55,459 nucleotides of DNA, from the IMG/VR virus record IMGVR_UViG_3300047476_000267, positions 1-55,459 of that record. One strand, 5' to 3'. Made by a program: the position numbers and the translations under genes. Position 1 is the stretch's first letter, and each line of letters opens with the position of its first letter. This stretch comes from a virus. The notes under the pieces were generated by a model. That model was given only the letters and a program-made list of their open reading frames with translations, had not been told where the DNA came from and did no database searches. Below, piece after piece: positions 27,109-34,501 of this stretch.

Positions 27109-27112
27109 AAAA

Positions 27113-27340
27113 ATGAAAACTGTTCCATACACCACCAAGACTGGTATTCAGATTGGTTGCCGATACAACGAATCCCCAAAACCCATGCCTATCGATGATG
27201 AGGACATGCTCTATATCCAAAGCCTGTTTATTCATTCACCAGAGTGGCATCGTCAGCGTAATGCTGAGCGCCTTACTGTGATTGTGTGCACTGCCTTTGT
27301 GGTTGCTATCTGCACTGCTTTCTTGATGGCAAGCAAATGA
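27113..27340 (+). CDS. Small membrane-anchored early protein
   Basis: The ATG at 27113 is chosen over an in-frame TTG at 27098 because the TTG overlaps the Shine-Dalgarno. 75 residues: a polar N-terminal part (TKTGIQIGCRYNESPKPMPI) and one C-terminal hydrophobic helix (LTVIVCTAFVVAICTAFLMA). First gene of the early operon, with stop overlapping the next start (ATGA). Function not recognised. Confidence 0.6.
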   Translation: MKTVPYTTKTGIQIGCRYNESPKPMPIDDEDMLYIQSLFIHSPEWHRQRNAERLTVIVCTAFVVAICTAFLMASK

Positions 27341-27579
27341 AAGCATTTCCACATATAGCTAAAGTTCATATGCTTGATGGCAATAGCATTATTAAAGAAG
27401 AAATAACAAGCGGTGGCATGGATTTGCGGGATTACTTTGCAGCCAAAGCAACAGAACAAGACATACAACCATTTTTATGGGAATCAGTAGGTCCTCGCTC
27501 AGCAGTGCAAACCTGTACAAGGGAAGAAGCAAAGTACAAATACGCAGATGCCATGATAAAAGCGAGGGAGGCCAAATGA
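27337..27579 (+). CDS. Conserved phage early protein (MDLRDYFAAKA type)
   Basis: 80 residues starting at an ATG inside the ATGA overlap. The GGMDLRDYFAAKAT segment and the closing KYADAMIKAREAK are a pattern seen in many phage hypothetical proteins lying next to recombination genes. No catalytic motif. Longer in-frame starts upstream would overlap the membrane segment of the previous gene and are rejected. Confidence 0.6.
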   Translation: MKAFPHIAKVHMLDGNSIIKEEITSGGMDLRDYFAAKATEQDIQPFLWESVGPRSAVQTCTREEAKYKYADAMIKAREAK

Positions 27580-27737
27580 GAAAGGGCTGGAAGACTCGTA
27601 TTGACGAGCGCAGATACTTTGAGAACAAGAAACAAGAACGTGACGAAAAGGCTGCTTTCTTTCGTATGGTGCGTGAGCAGATGTATCAACACATGCAGAT
27701 AGAACTAGCAACAAGGGGCAAACATGAAATTAACTAA
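27576..27737 (+). CDS. Small basic hypothetical protein
   Basis: 53 residues (MRKGWKTRIDERRYFENKKQ...), very rich in Arg, Lys and Glu and helical. Start lies in the ATGA overlap with the upstream stop; its end overlaps the start of the nuclease gene by 14 bases. Not recognised. Confidence 0.5.
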   Translation: MRKGWKTRIDERRYFENKKQERDEKAAFFRMVREQMYQHMQIELATRGKHEIN

Positions 27738-28602
27738 TACTTTTGGCATCCCACAGACATTCATCAATGTCTTGGAGCGCCCTACCTACAACAAAGGCAA
27801 GGCTCATCTATCGGCTACGCAACTGCTCAACAGCCCTAAGATTGTGGCTCTGACTCGCAAGTTCGAGGATGAGATCGAGCAAGATGCCTCAGACATGGTT
27901 TGGTCAGTGGTCGGCTCTGCGATCCATAACTTCCTAGAACAGGGCAAGGATGAGAACCACATTGTCGAGCAACGTATCCATGTCGAGCATGATGGTTGGC
28001 ATGTGACTGGGGCTATTGACCTACAGGAAGTTACACCCGAAGGCATCCATGTCAAGGACTATAAGTTCACATCCGTATGGGCTGCCATGAACGAGAAGCC
28101 TGAGTGGGAGAACCAGTTAAACATCTACGCATGGCTAGTCGAAAAGGTTAAGAAAGTGCCTGTACAGTCAGTCACCATCGTTGCCATGTTGCGTGATTGG
28201 AGCAGACGAGATCGTGAGAAAGAGGGTTATCCAAAGGCTCCGATCCTAGAGATCCCGATGAAGCTATGGACTATGGAAGAGCGTGAGGCCTATGTAGCCA
28301 AGCGTATCTCTTTGCATAGCGCCTGTGAGTTTGCTATCGAAACCGATGGCGATCTACCAAACTGCACCCCCGAAGAGATGTGGGAAAAGCCCACTGTATG
28401 GGCGGTAAAGAAGAAAGGAAATATCAGGGCTAAGGCTCTGTATGAATCAGAAGCCCTTGCAACAACTGCGTTAGAACAGTATGGCAAGGACTATGAGATC
28501 GAGGTGCGTGAGGGCGAGCGTACTCGGTGTGCCAACTTTTGCCCAGTCTCCCAATACTGCCAACAGTATCGGGATTATTTATCTACTAAGGAGAAGCTAT
28601 GA
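27724..28602 (+). CDS. PD-(D/E)XK nuclease, Cas4/RecB-like with Cys cluster
   Basis: 292 residues. The Cas4/RecB nuclease motifs occur in order: GSAIH (64-68), GAID (96-99), KDYK (111-114; Asp112 and Lys114 catalytic) and QLNIY (131-135). C269, C273 and C279 near the end, with a Cys further upstream in LPNCTPEEM, suggest an iron-sulfur cluster as in Cas4 and AddB. It would process DNA ends to feed the ERF annealing protein encoded just downstream. No CRISPR array is nearby, so it is a phage recombination nuclease rather than part of an adaptation module. Confidence 0.8.
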   Translation: MKLTNTFGIPQTFINVLERPTYNKGKAHLSATQLLNSPKIVALTRKFEDEIEQDASDMVWSVVGSAIHNFLEQGKDENHIVEQRIHVEHDGWHVTGAIDLQEVTPEGIHVKDYKFTSVWAAMNEKPEWENQLNIYAWLVEKVKKVPVQSVTIVAMLRDWSRRDREKEGYPKAPILEIPMKLWTMEEREAYVAKRISLHSACEFAIETDGDLPNCTPEEMWEKPTVWAVKKKGNIRAKALYESEALATTALEQYGKDYEIEVREGERTRCANFCPVSQYCQQYRDYLSTKEKL

Positions 28603-28742
28603 AGAAGCTAATTGCTGTGGCGTTTATCGCCATGATGTCCACTGGTGTTATGGCTCAGGTCAAATGTCAGCCTGATGGTCGTGGCGGTATGTGTTGTTGG
28701 GATATTTCTAAGGATGGTCCTTGGAAACCAATCGGTTGTTAA
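28599..28742 (+). CDS. Tiny secreted Cys-rich protein
   Basis: 47 residues, starting in the ATGA overlap after AAGGAG. The first 20 residues form a classic signal peptide (MKKLIAVAFIAMMSTGVMAQ) with a VMA cleavage site; the mature part is about 27 residues with four Cys (KCQPDGRGG, MCCWD, PIGC). Periplasmic location with disulfides is predicted. It is odd to find an exported peptide between a nuclease and an ERF gene. It could act on envelope physiology or superinfection. No known family recognised. Confidence 0.65.
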   Translation: MKKLIAVAFIAMMSTGVMAQVKCQPDGRGGMCCWDISKDGPWKPIGC

Positions 28743-28755
28743 TTAAGGAGTCACT

Positions 28756-29451
28756 ATGAGTGTGTACAAAAAACTGCAACAAGCTAGGATGTTGCTACAA
28801 AATACCAAGTTATCGAAGTCTGGCAAGAACAAGTTTGCTGGCTATGAGTACTTTGAGTTAGGCGATTTTCTTCCAGCGATTCAGAAGATCTGCAACGATG
28901 TGGGGCTGTGCGGTGTCGTGTCCTTTAATCAGGACATGGCTTACCTACAAATCAATGATGTAGAGGATGGAACATCCATTATGTTCACATCCCCAATGTC
29001 TTCTGCCTCTCTCAAGGGTTGCCATGATGTGCAGAACCTTGGTGCGGTGCAGACCTATCTGCGTAGATACCTTTGGACTAATGCCTTTGAGATCGTAGAG
29101 CACGATGCCTTGGATGCAACCATGGGCGCATCAGAGCCAGTCAAGAGGGCAGAACCAAAGCCTGAGCCAAAGCCAGTAGCCAAGCCCAAGCCTATCGTAG
29201 GTCAGGCGGGTGAGTGGCAGATCCAAGCACCAGGAAAGCCCGATGGCGATGTACAAAACTGGCTAGACCTTATCCAAATCACAGCCCATCAACTGCTCGA
29301 TCTCACCGAGAATGAGGAAGATGTCATGCTGATTTTCAAGAAGAACAAGGTGCTATTCGATACCGTCAAGGCTACCGATGCCGACTTCTTCAAAGGAATG
29401 ATGGGCAAGTTCACTGCTAAGAAAAACGAATTTACTAAGGAGGAAGCGTAA
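28756..29451 (+). CDS. erf: ERF-family single-strand annealing protein
   Basis: 231 residues. The N-terminal 130 residues match the ERF core: helical start, KNKFAGYEYFELGDFLPAI, and QNLGAVQTYLRRYLWTNAFE followed by the acidic end of the domain. A KPEPKPVAKPKP linker leads to a helical C-terminal part. ERF proteins anneal complementary strands without ATP, promoting phage recombination and genome circularisation. Partners nearby: Cas4-like nuclease, SSB-like protein and RusA. Strong AAGGAG at 28745-28750. Confidence 0.85.
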   Translation: MSVYKKLQQARMLLQNTKLSKSGKNKFAGYEYFELGDFLPAIQKICNDVGLCGVVSFNQDMAYLQINDVEDGTSIMFTSPMSSASLKGCHDVQNLGAVQTYLRRYLWTNAFEIVEHDALDATMGASEPVKRAEPKPEPKPVAKPKPIVGQAGEWQIQAPGKPDGDVQNWLDLIQITAHQLLDLTENEEDVMLIFKKNKVLFDTVKATDADFFKGMMGKFTAKKNEFTKEEA

Positions 29452-29666
29452 TGGCATTTGTACCCAAAGAGAAAAACGGCAGTCTCTTCAAGAACAAGAA
29501 GAAGACTTCTGAGAACCATCCTGATTACACAGGATCAATCATGCTCGATGGCAAGGAGCGTTGGCTATCTGCATGGCTAAAGGACTACAAGGATGGAAAG
29601 TTCCTTAGCGTATCCATAGGCGAGGTAAAAGAAGCCAAGCCACAAGACAACGACTTACCCTACTAG
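29451..29666 (+). CDS. Small SSB-like protein
   Basis: 71 residues beginning at the last base of the erf stop. YTGSIMLDGKERWLSAWLKD and KFLSVSIGE resemble the strands of a small OB-fold, and the protein ends PQDNDLPY, very like the acidic DDDIPF tail of bacterial SSB that recruits partners. It is likely to bind single-stranded DNA together with ERF. The OB-fold is a reading of the strand pattern, not proven. Confidence 0.55.
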   Translation: MAFVPKEKNGSLFKNKKKTSENHPDYTGSIMLDGKERWLSAWLKDYKDGKFLSVSIGEVKEAKPQDNDLPY

Positions 29667-29675
29667 GAGCCCAAC

Positions 29676-29918
29676 ATGGGAAGAACTAAAAAGATATACA
29701 CCTTTGATGAACTTAATTCTGAGGCAGAACGTATCGATCAGGCGCAGCGTGTTGCTAAAAGCGTCAGAGAACTTATGAACCGACCAACGCATGAGGCTTT
29801 ACAGGACACCATTGATGGAAAAGACCTAGAGATCCTTGAACTCAAGCACCAGATTGTTGGTTACAAAGCGGTGATCTCTTACCTTGAACACCAACTGGGA
29901 CTTGGAAAGAGCCAATGA
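29676..29918 (+). CDS. Hypothetical coiled-coil protein
   Basis: 80 residues, highly helical and charged (GKDLEILELKHQIVGYKAVI), with heptad-like Leu spacing in the second half suggesting a dimer. AGGAG six bases before the ATG; the stop overlaps the next start. No known family recognised. Confidence 0.5.
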   Translation: MGRTKKIYTFDELNSEAERIDQAQRVAKSVRELMNRPTHEALQDTIDGKDLEILELKHQIVGYKAVISYLEHQLGLGKSQ

Positions 29919-30337
29919 AGACTACCAACTTTGAGGCGGTCAAAGTTGCCCTCAAACAGGATAAGACTGGCTATGTTCTAACTTTATCCCTACACCCAGA
30001 TGAGATCCCAGAGGAGTTGCTACGGGACTATGTGGGCGCTAGGTATCAGGTGGTCATGGTCAGGCTTAACGGCAGTGAGCAGCCGATGGATCGCAAGGAA
30101 GAGTTTGAAGGTGATCGGTCTATTCGTATTGCTGGATTACTTTGCCGAGACCCAAAGTTCTGGAAGTTCTTGTTTGATGATTCTCAAATCTTTGAAGAGG
30201 ATGAGGAATCATGCACCGATTGGCTACGGGATTACCTGAACGTTCAGTCTAGGTCAGAGTTAAAGACCAACGAAGATGCACGCAAACGATTAGACAAAAT
30301 ACATAAGGAATATAAGGAATGGGCGCAAAAAACTTAG
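29915..30337 (+). CDS. Conserved phage hypothetical protein
   Basis: 140 residues. A beta-rich first half (TGYVLTLSLHPDEIPEELLR) contains a pattern common in phage early proteins; the second half (CRDPKFWKFLFDD, CTDWLRDYLNVQSRSELKTN) is helical and acidic, and resembles phage proteins located beside recombination genes. Function unknown. Ends 19 bases inside the following gene. Confidence 0.5.
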   Translation: MKTTNFEAVKVALKQDKTGYVLTLSLHPDEIPEELLRDYVGARYQVVMVRLNGSEQPMDRKEEFEGDRSIRIAGLLCRDPKFWKFLFDDSQIFEEDEESCTDWLRDYLNVQSRSELKTNEDARKRLDKIHKEYKEWAQKT

Positions 30338-30603
30338 TGCCATACTCGGTATACCTTCCAGTAGAGATGCACGCAAAGCTGAAAGAAGCAGCCCGAAGCC
30401 GCAAGGCCTCGGTGCTGATTCGGGATGCGATCAGCATGATTATTGAAGGCAACGAAGCGTATACCAGTGGTTATAACAAAGCAATCAAGGATGCTGCTCA
30501 ACTGGTTTACGACTGTGATGAAGCGCAAATGGTAGCTATCAAAGGTAAGGATCTAGGATCTATCCTTACAGAGCGTATCGAATCATTGGAGATCAAGAAA
30601 TGA
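30319..30603 (+). CDS. Possible ribbon-helix-helix protein
   Basis: 94 residues. LVPYSVYLPVEMHAKLKEAA followed by RKASVLIRDAISMII has the strand-helix-helix order of ribbon-helix-helix DNA-binding proteins, with a helical tail of about 40 residues. It might regulate transcription, but no partner toxin is present. Overlaps the previous gene by 19 bases. Confidence 0.45.
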   Translation: MGAKNLVPYSVYLPVEMHAKLKEAARSRKASVLIRDAISMIIEGNEAYTSGYNKAIKDAAQLVYDCDEAQMVAIKGKDLGSILTERIESLEIKK

Positions 30604-30707
30604 CTACGCATATGATTAGTGGATTCATCCTCATCATGCTAATTTTGCTAGTGGGATTCTGCTACAGCACCTACCAAGATTGGAGAAAGAATGACGGATC
30701 AAGATAA
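30600..30707 (+). CDS. Membrane micropeptide, 35 residues
   Basis: Starts in an ATGA overlap and ends inside the next gene. One hydrophobic helix (GFILIMLILLVGFCYS) with a short charged tail (QDWRKNDGSR). Overlapping start and stop on both sides make it a real operon member rather than chance. Function unknown. Confidence 0.5.
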   Translation: MTTHMISGFILIMLILLVGFCYSTYQDWRKNDGSR

Positions 30708-30879
30708 AGAGCACGCTCGCATCCTGTTCGCTGGCTTTGCCTTGTGCGGAGCCATTATGAGCAAAGATGAATGGAATCCAGAGAAGATCTGGGCGGTTGC
30801 TGATGACATGGTGGATTCAATGGACCCCCAGCAGACTGTTGGTTTGCCAGCGCTTAAGAGAAAGCCGAGGGCTAAATGA
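30691..30879 (+). CDS. Small hypothetical phage protein
   Basis: 62 residues (ILFAGFALCGAIMSKDEWNP...), a helical protein with the EKIWAVADDMVD segment often seen in small phage early proteins. Stop overlaps the start of the methyltransferase. No function can be given. Confidence 0.5.
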   Translation: MTDQDKEHARILFAGFALCGAIMSKDEWNPEKIWAVADDMVDSMDPQQTVGLPALKRKPRAK

Positions 30880-31409
30880 ACTTTACCCAAGATTGGTTTA
30901 GCCACAACACCCCCAACTTTCAGAAGTGTATGGATACGCTTGGCGATAAGCGTAGTCATTTCTTAGAGATTGGATCCTACGAAGGGCGGTCTACATGCTG
31001 GTTAATTGATAACCTACCAAATAATGGCTCAATAGTCAGCATTGACCCATTCCCCAATATGCCAGATGTAGAGCAGCGCTTTCTGGAGAACATTAGGGAG
31101 GCGGTTGGCACTACCAAAATCATTCCAATACTTATGAAAACCAAGTCTTATTCAGCACTGTCCCAGCTTATCCAGCAGCAGCAACAGTTTGACTTCATCT
31201 ATGTGGATGGAGACCATGACCCAGCCACGACCCTGACTGATGCAGCCATGGCATGGGGACTACTGCGTCAAGGCGGTGTGATGCTGTTTGATGACTATGA
31301 GTATCCACAAGAGCCTACCAAGTGCGGTATTGATGGATTCCTCATGGGGTTTGTAGGCAAGTACGACTTGCTATTAAAGAATTATCAACTTGCGGTGGTG
31401 AAAAAATGA
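30876..31409 (+). CDS. Class I SAM-dependent methyltransferase
   Basis: 177 residues. FLEIGSYEGRST (29-40) is the SAM-binding motif I, SIVSIDPFP is the acidic strand-2 loop, and FDFIYVDGDHDPATTLTDA with GGVMLFDDYEYP match the small-molecule O-methyltransferase-like group (Methyltransf_24). First gene of a sugar/methyl/oxygenase island. Substrate may be a sugar or lipid-linked glycan; inferred. Confidence 0.75.
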   Translation: MNFTQDWFSHNTPNFQKCMDTLGDKRSHFLEIGSYEGRSTCWLIDNLPNNGSIVSIDPFPNMPDVEQRFLENIREAVGTTKIIPILMKTKSYSALSQLIQQQQQFDFIYVDGDHDPATTLTDAAMAWGLLRQGGVMLFDDYEYPQEPTKCGIDGFLMGFVGKYDLLLKNYQLAVVKK

Positions 31410-31564
31410 GAAAGGTGAGCCTACGAACAGTCAAAATTGCTATTGGGCTGGCACGTAGTGTCGCTGATGGAACAACTAAATTTCCTTTTGTAGGTTATTG
31501 CGCAGACCTTATGGAAAAGATGTTGGAAGAAATTAAAGAAGCGAGAAAGGCACAAAAGAAATGA
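31406..31564 (+). CDS. Small hypothetical basic protein
   Basis: 52 residues (MRKVSLRTVKIAIGLARSVA...), with ATGA overlaps at both ends. The C-terminal half is a charged helix (KMLEEIKEARKAQKK). Not recognised. Confidence 0.45.
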   Translation: MRKVSLRTVKIAIGLARSVADGTTKFPFVGYCADLMEKMLEEIKEARKAQKK

Positions 31565-31734
31565 TTGGAACAATTATTAATTTATTGATTTTATTTGTGG
31601 CTACGTTTGCCATCATCATATTCATGGCGGTGTTTGGGTTCTTTCTGTTCATCATGTTTGCTTGTGTCTACATTGGATGGGAACAAATCAAAGGTATGCC
31701 GATACCCGCTATATGGGAGAGGATTAAGAAATGA
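31561..31734 (+). CDS. Small membrane protein, 57 residues
   Basis: Starts and ends in ATGA overlaps. Residues 4-38 are almost wholly hydrophobic (IINLLILFVATFAIIIFMAV then FFLFIMFACVYIG), enough for one long or two short membrane helices. It could anchor the neighbouring sugar-modifying enzymes or act on the inner membrane; no evidence beyond position. Confidence 0.5.
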   Translation: MIGTIINLLILFVATFAIIIFMAVFGFFLFIMFACVYIGWEQIKGMPIPAIWERIKK

Positions 31735-32474
31735 CTGCACCCGCAGTAGTCATAACCCCCACAACAGGACTGCCGTTCCTTGCCAGGGCGATGGAGTCTA
31801 CCAACACCCAACCATGCGAGCATTGGATTGTGATTGATGGTGCTGAGCATGCCCAAAAGGTAGCCGACATCCTAAAAGCGGGGGATTACGTCAACAAGAA
31901 GATCATTTTGCTGCCTGAGAATACGGGCAAGCCACATCAGCACTGGAGCCGTAAGGATGGGGTCAAGTTCTTTGGCAACCGTATCTATGCTGGTATATCC
32001 AACCTGGTCAATGCCGAGCATGTCCTGTTCTTGGATGAGGATAACTGGTTTGAGCCCAACCATATAGTAACGATGCTACAAATGCTTAACTCATCAGGGA
32101 GAGAGCATGAGTGGGTGTACAGTCTACGCAAATGTGTAAATCAACAAGGTGAGTTTATCTGTAACGATGACTGCGACAGCCTTGGCATCTTTGCCAGCTG
32201 GAAGAATATTAACTTGGTCGATATGAACTGCTATTGCTTCAAGACCGAGTTCCTAATGAAGATCAATAGCACCTTGCAGACAGACTACTACTGGACAGAT
32301 CGCCTGTTATCTAGGGTGGCGGTGTCTACGGCTAAAGACTACTACAGCTACGGATGCACAGGCCTGTATACCGTGAACTACAGGCTGCGCCCAGATGCGG
32401 AAGTATTCTTTCGAGAGGGTAATGAATTTATGAATAAACTTTATAGCGGTAATTTTCCATGGAGAGCTAAATGA
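31731..32474 (+). CDS. Glycosyltransferase, GT-A type
   Basis: 247 residues. PAVVITPTTGLPFLARAMES opens a family 2-like nucleotide-sugar fold, and HVLFLDEDNWFEPNHI places a DED variant of the DxD metal motif at 102-104. YVNKKIILLPENTGKPH fits the acceptor-side region. It would add a sugar to an unknown acceptor. Overlaps both neighbours. Part of the island of glycan-type genes. Confidence 0.65.
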   Translation: MTAPAVVITPTTGLPFLARAMESTNTQPCEHWIVIDGAEHAQKVADILKAGDYVNKKIILLPENTGKPHQHWSRKDGVKFFGNRIYAGISNLVNAEHVLFLDEDNWFEPNHIVTMLQMLNSSGREHEWVYSLRKCVNQQGEFICNDDCDSLGIFASWKNINLVDMNCYCFKTEFLMKINSTLQTDYYWTDRLLSRVAVSTAKDYYSYGCTGLYTVNYRLRPDAEVFFREGNEFMNKLYSGNFPWRAK

Positions 32475-33202
32475 TTTTTTTGTTCCCTAAAAAATCAATA
32501 GTACTTGATTGTTTTACGTTTGATGAATTGGCTTTGCAAACAGCCCCTATAGCCCAAGCAGCTAAACATTTGCCAGAATGGTGGCGAAAACTGCCAAATA
32601 CTTATTTGGCTGCTAATGGTTTTAGTGTTTACCCAACAATGAAGACTTGTGTTGGCATGACTGATTACTACGCAAATTCGGTAGCATTTCCTTTATGGAG
32701 TGCACTAGCAATAAAAGTAGAAAAAGAGAGCTACTCATGGCAGTTCTCAGATCAAATCACAGAGGTTCTTCCTCACGATATGCGTAATCAGGCAACTGGC
32801 TTACTTCCCAACCATGGTCATATAAAAATAACCAGCATTTGGAAATTAAAGACAAAAGAGAACATTAACTGGATTTGGAGCCAGCCAACTTACAGCTTTG
32901 ATGAATCATTGTCAGAACTAAAAGTGCTTCCTGGAGTATTTAATTTTGGACTTCAAAGAAGCACGAATATCAACATAGTATTCCCGACCGACAGAGAAAG
33001 ACTGTATAACGTTCCCCACGGGCAAGTGCTTGCGCATTTAACCCCAATGACAGATAAAAAAATTAAGATAAAGAGACATTTAATATCAAAACAAGAGTTT
33101 GATCTGATGTGGAGACAAAAGATAACGTTTACCAACACATACAGACATATTATTAAGAGTAAGAAAAAGTTTTCAGATTGCCCATACCATAAGGAGAAAT
33201 AA
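32471..33202 (+). CDS. Uncharacterised phage protein of an oxygenase-associated family
   Basis: 243 residues, soluble. Segments such as HLPEWWRKLP, MKTCVGMTDYYANSVAFPLW, SYSWQFSDQI and NWIWSQPTY are a pattern I know from aquatic phage genomes next to glycosyltransferase and oxygenase genes, without assigned function. Base composition is clearly richer in A and T than its neighbours at 31731 and 33202, suggesting separate acquisition. Overlaps the genes on both sides. Confidence 0.5.
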   Translation: MIFLFPKKSIVLDCFTFDELALQTAPIAQAAKHLPEWWRKLPNTYLAANGFSVYPTMKTCVGMTDYYANSVAFPLWSALAIKVEKESYSWQFSDQITEVLPHDMRNQATGLLPNHGHIKITSIWKLKTKENINWIWSQPTYSFDESLSELKVLPGVFNFGLQRSTNINIVFPTDRERLYNVPHGQVLAHLTPMTDKKIKIKRHLISKQEFDLMWRQKITFTNTYRHIIKSKKKFSDCPYHKEK

Positions 33203-33978
33203 TGTTAGAAAATGTACAAGCAGTAGAAGCGAAGAAGCCAGCCATTTTATTTGTGGCAACCCCCATGTACGGCGGTATGTGCGTAGGTGGATACACGATG
33301 GGTATTCTGAACTGCACCCAAGTCTTTATGCAAAATCAGATCAAGATGTATTACTCGTATATGCAAAACGAGTCCTTGATTACCCGTGCTCGTAACGGAT
33401 TGGCTTATGACTTTTTGCAGACTCCAGATGCCACCCATCTGATGTTTATTGATGCCGACATCACTTTTAACCCAGCCGACATTGTGCGGATGATCCAAGC
33501 CGATAAGGACATCATCTGCGGACTGTATCCCAAGAAGGAAATCAACTGGCAACTGGTGTCCGATGCAGTCAAAAAGGGCGTTGACTACAAAGATTTACCT
33601 AACTACACAGGATCGTTTGTGGTTAATTTGGTCAATGGCGTAACCGAAACCACTGGCAGCATCAACGAGCCCATGGAAATTGACAACGGTGGCACAGGAT
33701 TTATGCTGATTAAGCGTGAGGTATTCGAAGCGCTCAAGCCCAAAGTCCCAACCTACACCAACGACATGATCTTGATTGTGGATAAGAACCCAGTCAAAAA
33801 GATCATCCATGAGTTCTTTGCCACCAGCATTGACGAGCAGTCCAACCGTCTGCTGTCCGAAGACTACCACTTCTGCAAGCTGGCTAGGCAGAATGGCTTT
33901 AAGGTATACGCAGCGCCTTGGGCAAACCTAGTCCACAGTGGCACATACAACTTTGCTGGAACGCTGCCAAGAGCCTAA
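33202..33978 (+). CDS. Glycosyltransferase-like protein, GT-A fold
   Basis: 258 residues. ILFVATPMYGGMCVGGYTMG and ESLITRARNGLAYDFLQTPD lead to HLMFIDADITFNPADIVRM, with the DxD metal motif at D84-A-D86; GFMLIKREVFEAL and LSEDYHFCKLARQNGFKVYA fit the acceptor/base region (ED motif). This family recurs in aquatic phages. It likely transfers a sugar within the same pathway as the gene at 31731. Confidence 0.7.
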   Translation: MLENVQAVEAKKPAILFVATPMYGGMCVGGYTMGILNCTQVFMQNQIKMYYSYMQNESLITRARNGLAYDFLQTPDATHLMFIDADITFNPADIVRMIQADKDIICGLYPKKEINWQLVSDAVKKGVDYKDLPNYTGSFVVNLVNGVTETTGSINEPMEIDNGGTGFMLIKREVFEALKPKVPTYTNDMILIVDKNPVKKIIHEFFATSIDEQSNRLLSEDYHFCKLARQNGFKVYAAPWANLVHSGTYNFAGTLPRA

Positions 33979-34500
33979 ATGATGGATTTAAGAAACGGCT
34001 TTGTTATTTCTGACGTGGCAAACCACCAAGAGATTAAGCAAAAAATACTGAGTGAGATAAAAGAGGTAGGCATACACAGCTCCATAGTGGAAGGCGTTAG
34101 CGTAAGCAACACCGACTGGGAGCTGCATGCAAACTATCCACGCCGTTATTGGCGCACTGTTGAGCCATTATTTCAAGATCAAAATCATAAGATATGTGCT
34201 CTCTATAACCATGAGGTGAGGGCCATACTAAAGAACTTTTGGTTTCAACAGTACGCTTTTGATGACTTTCATTCGTGGCACTTGCACGAATCTTGCCTAT
34301 ATTCAAGTGTTTATTACGTTGAGCTGCCAGAAAAAGGGTCAAGGACAACCTTTAAGTTCTTGGGGCAAGAGTTCGAAATGGATGTAAAAGAAGGGCAAAT
34401 AATATCCTTTCCCAGCATCCTTTTGCACTGCTCAAAACCAAACAAAAGTCAAAGCACAAAAACAATCATTTCTTTTAATACAGATTTAGTAAAGGCTTAA
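33979..34500 (+). CDS. 2-oxoglutarate/Fe(II) oxygenase-like protein
   Basis: 173 residues. FHSWHLHESCLYSSVYYVEL supplies likely metal ligands (H101 with H103 or E104), and KEGQIISFPSILLHCSKPN the distal His150, with a basic residue 11 positions later (K161). This is the beta-helix oxygenase arrangement, and is related in layout to the genes at 4791 and 5281. A+T-rich compared with its neighbours. Substrate unknown; may act on the glycan or product made by the island. Confidence 0.6.
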   Translation: MMDLRNGFVISDVANHQEIKQKILSEIKEVGIHSSIVEGVSVSNTDWELHANYPRRYWRTVEPLFQDQNHKICALYNHEVRAILKNFWFQQYAFDDFHSWHLHESCLYSSVYYVELPEKGSRTTFKFLGQEFEMDVKEGQIISFPSILLHCSKPNKSQSTKTIISFNTDLVKA

Positions 34501-34501
34501 T

